5,487 nucleotides of DNA, from NCBI GenBank assembly GCA_903835865.1, contig CAILON010000204.1, positions 1 to 5,487 of the forward strand, read 5' to 3'. The notes under the pieces were generated by a model. It had not been told where the DNA came from and did not search any database. It saw only the letters and a list, made by a program, of their open reading frames with translations. A program made the position numbers and the translations under genes. Source of the stretch: an uncultured beta proteobacterium (GTDB taxonomy: Bacteria; Pseudomonadota; Gammaproteobacteria; Burkholderiales; Burkholderiaceae). Positions 4,408 to 5,487 of this stretch are shown here, piece after piece. The stretch's first letter is position 1. Each line of letters begins with the position of its first letter.

Positions 4408-5487
4408 ACAAACCAATGGCTATGAAAGAATTGATGGTGGATCAAGCCTTACTGGCTAAGCGCCTCAAACAAGAGACATCTGGTGAAGTCATGACGGATA
4501 TTGCGAGTCGCGGCAGATATGCAACCGATGCCTCCATTTATCAAGCGATGCCGGTTGCTGTATTTGCACCCAAGACAGCCGAAGATATTGCTACAGCAAT
4601 TGAGATTGCAGCTGATCTCAAAGTGCCCGTATTGCCTAGGGGCGGCGGGACAAGTCAATGCGGCCAAACGACTGGTACTGCACTTGTCATTGATAACAGC
4701 AAATACTTTAGAAATGTTTTAGATCTCAATATCGACCAAGGCTATGTTGAAGTACAGCCTGGCATGGTTCTTGATCATCTCAATGCCCAGCTAAAGCAAT
4801 ATGGTCTTTGGTATCCGGTTGACGTATCCACCGGAGGGCAAGCCACGATTGGTGGCATGGCAGGCAATAACTCTTGTGGCAGTCGCTCGATTGCTTACGG
4901 CAATATGGTACATAACGTCTTAGGTATTGATGCATGGCTAGCCAATGGGAAAATTGGGCAATTTGCAGACTACGCTAATAGTTCTGGCGTTGCTAAACAA
5001 TTAGGTGACTTTGTAAAAGGTTTGGCCAATACCTTACAACCAGAGATAGAGGCTCGCTTTCCGAAAGTACTGAGACGCGTTGCTGGATACAACCTCGATA
5101 TCTTCCATCCCCAAAGTGAATTACCTTACACCCAAGACGGCAGCGTTAATCTTGCGCACTTATTAGTAGGCAGTGAAGGTACGCTCGCCTACTTTAAGTC
5201 TCTCAAGCTCAAACTCTCCCCCTTAGCAGGGCATAAGGTGCTTGGCATTGTGAACTTTGCTAGCTTTTATAAGGCCATGGATAGTGCGCAGCACATTGTC
5301 AAACTAGGACCTACCGCTGTTGAGTTGGTTGATCGCACCATGATTGATTTAGCCCGCAGTAATCCGAGTTTTAAGAAGACTGTTGAAACTGCCTTGATTG
5401 ACCCTCAAACACAAACTCCAGAAGCGATTTTGTTAGTAGAGTTCTCAGGTGAATCACTGGCACCCTTACTAGAAAAGCTCAAAGTAC
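4404..5487 (+). CDS. FAD-linked 2-hydroxyacid dehydrogenase (GlcD/YdiJ-like), 3' end outside window
   Basis: An open frame from ATG 4404 runs to the window end without a stop, giving 361 residues. It is a flavoprotein of the PCMH/VAO type, related to glycolate oxidase subunit GlcD, D-lactate dehydrogenases and YdiJ. The N-terminal domain shows RYATDASIYQAMPVAVFAPK (38-57), the FAD pyrophosphate loop PRGGGTSQCGQ (78-88), VQPGMVLDHLN (117-127), STGGQATIGGMAGNNSCGSR (142-161) and YGNMVHNV (165-172). RRVAGYNLD (224-232) and HLLVGSEGTLAYF (252-264) follow, then the start of the FAD-oxidase C-terminal domain (AVELVD, 305-310). Such enzymes oxidise D-2-hydroxyacids to 2-keto acids and pass electrons to the respiratory chain. 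The RYATD-SIYQ start resembles the long YdiJ-like form with a C-terminal iron-sulfur domain, which would lie beyond the window. The start overlaps the gntR stop (ATGA) with only AGG ten bases upstream; Met5 and Met7 are weaker alternatives. The exact substrate is not determined. Confidence 0.88.
   Translation, partial: MNKPMAMKELMVDQALLAKRLKQETSGEVMTDIASRGRYATDASIYQAMPVAVFAPKTAEDIATAIEIAADLKVPVLPRGGGTSQCGQTTGTALVIDNSKYFRNVLDLNIDQGYVEVQPGMVLDHLNAQLKQYGLWYPVDVSTGGQATIGGMAGNNSCGSRSIAYGNMVHNVLGIDAWLANGKIGQFADYANSSGVAKQLGDFVKGLANTLQPEIEARFPKVLRRVAGYNLDIFHPQSELPYTQDGSVNLAHLLVGSEGTLAYFKSLKLKLSPLAGHKVLGIVNFASFYKAMDSAQHIVKLGPTAVELVDRTMIDLARSNPSFKKTVETALIDPQTQTPEAILLVEFSGESLAPLLEKLKV

Noticed and set aside
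4449..4722. Short reading frames on both strands within the FAD-linked dehydrogenase
   Set aside because: The frame starting at 4404 carries the conserved flavoprotein motifs; the others are out-of-frame shadows despite Cys-rich appearance.

Overview
The window looks like chromosomal DNA of a betaproteobacterium. The protein sequences read like Burkholderiales, and a Polynucleobacter-type freshwater genome would fit the fairly low GC, the tight packing and the short intergenic gaps. This is inference from protein flavour only; no rRNA or other decisive marker is present. No mobile element, CRISPR array, tRNA or rRNA gene was seen.

Layout: (1) 1-363, plus strand: the 3' end of a glutamyl-Q tRNA(Asp) synthetase gene (gluQ). 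(2) 376-1854, minus strand: a complete RhlE-type DEAD-box RNA helicase with a Ser/Gly-rich tail, convergent with gluQ. (3) 1861-2247, minus strand: a small GlcG/HbpS-family protein six bases upstream of the helicase start. Its natural N-terminus appears to be cut off by an in-frame TAA, leaving an adjacent GTG as the likely start. (4) 2359-3543, minus strand: a serine/alanine-glyoxylate aminotransferase. (5) 3544-3720: an AT-rich divergent control region with two nearly identical palindromes 84 bp apart and an 18-bp AT-rich inverted repeat between them. (6) 3721-4407, plus strand: a GntR-family regulator with an FCD ligand-binding domain. (7) 4404 to the window end, plus strand: a flavoprotein of the GlcD/YdiJ/D-2-hydroxyacid dehydrogenase type, overlapping the regulator by ATGA and cut by the window edge. 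No stretch above 300 bases lacks a gene.

How the parts may work together: the FCD regulator, the FAD-linked 2-hydroxyacid dehydrogenase, the glyoxylate aminotransferase and the GlcG-like protein resemble parts of the E. coli glc (glycolate) system in a different order, with an aminotransferase added. A reasonable hypothesis is oxidation of a 2-hydroxyacid such as glycolate, transamination of the resulting glyoxylate to glycine, and local control of both directions by the regulator through the paired palindromes. The substrate cannot be fixed from sequence alone. The points most worth a second look are the TAA-GTG junction in the GlcG-like gene and the phased operator pair.
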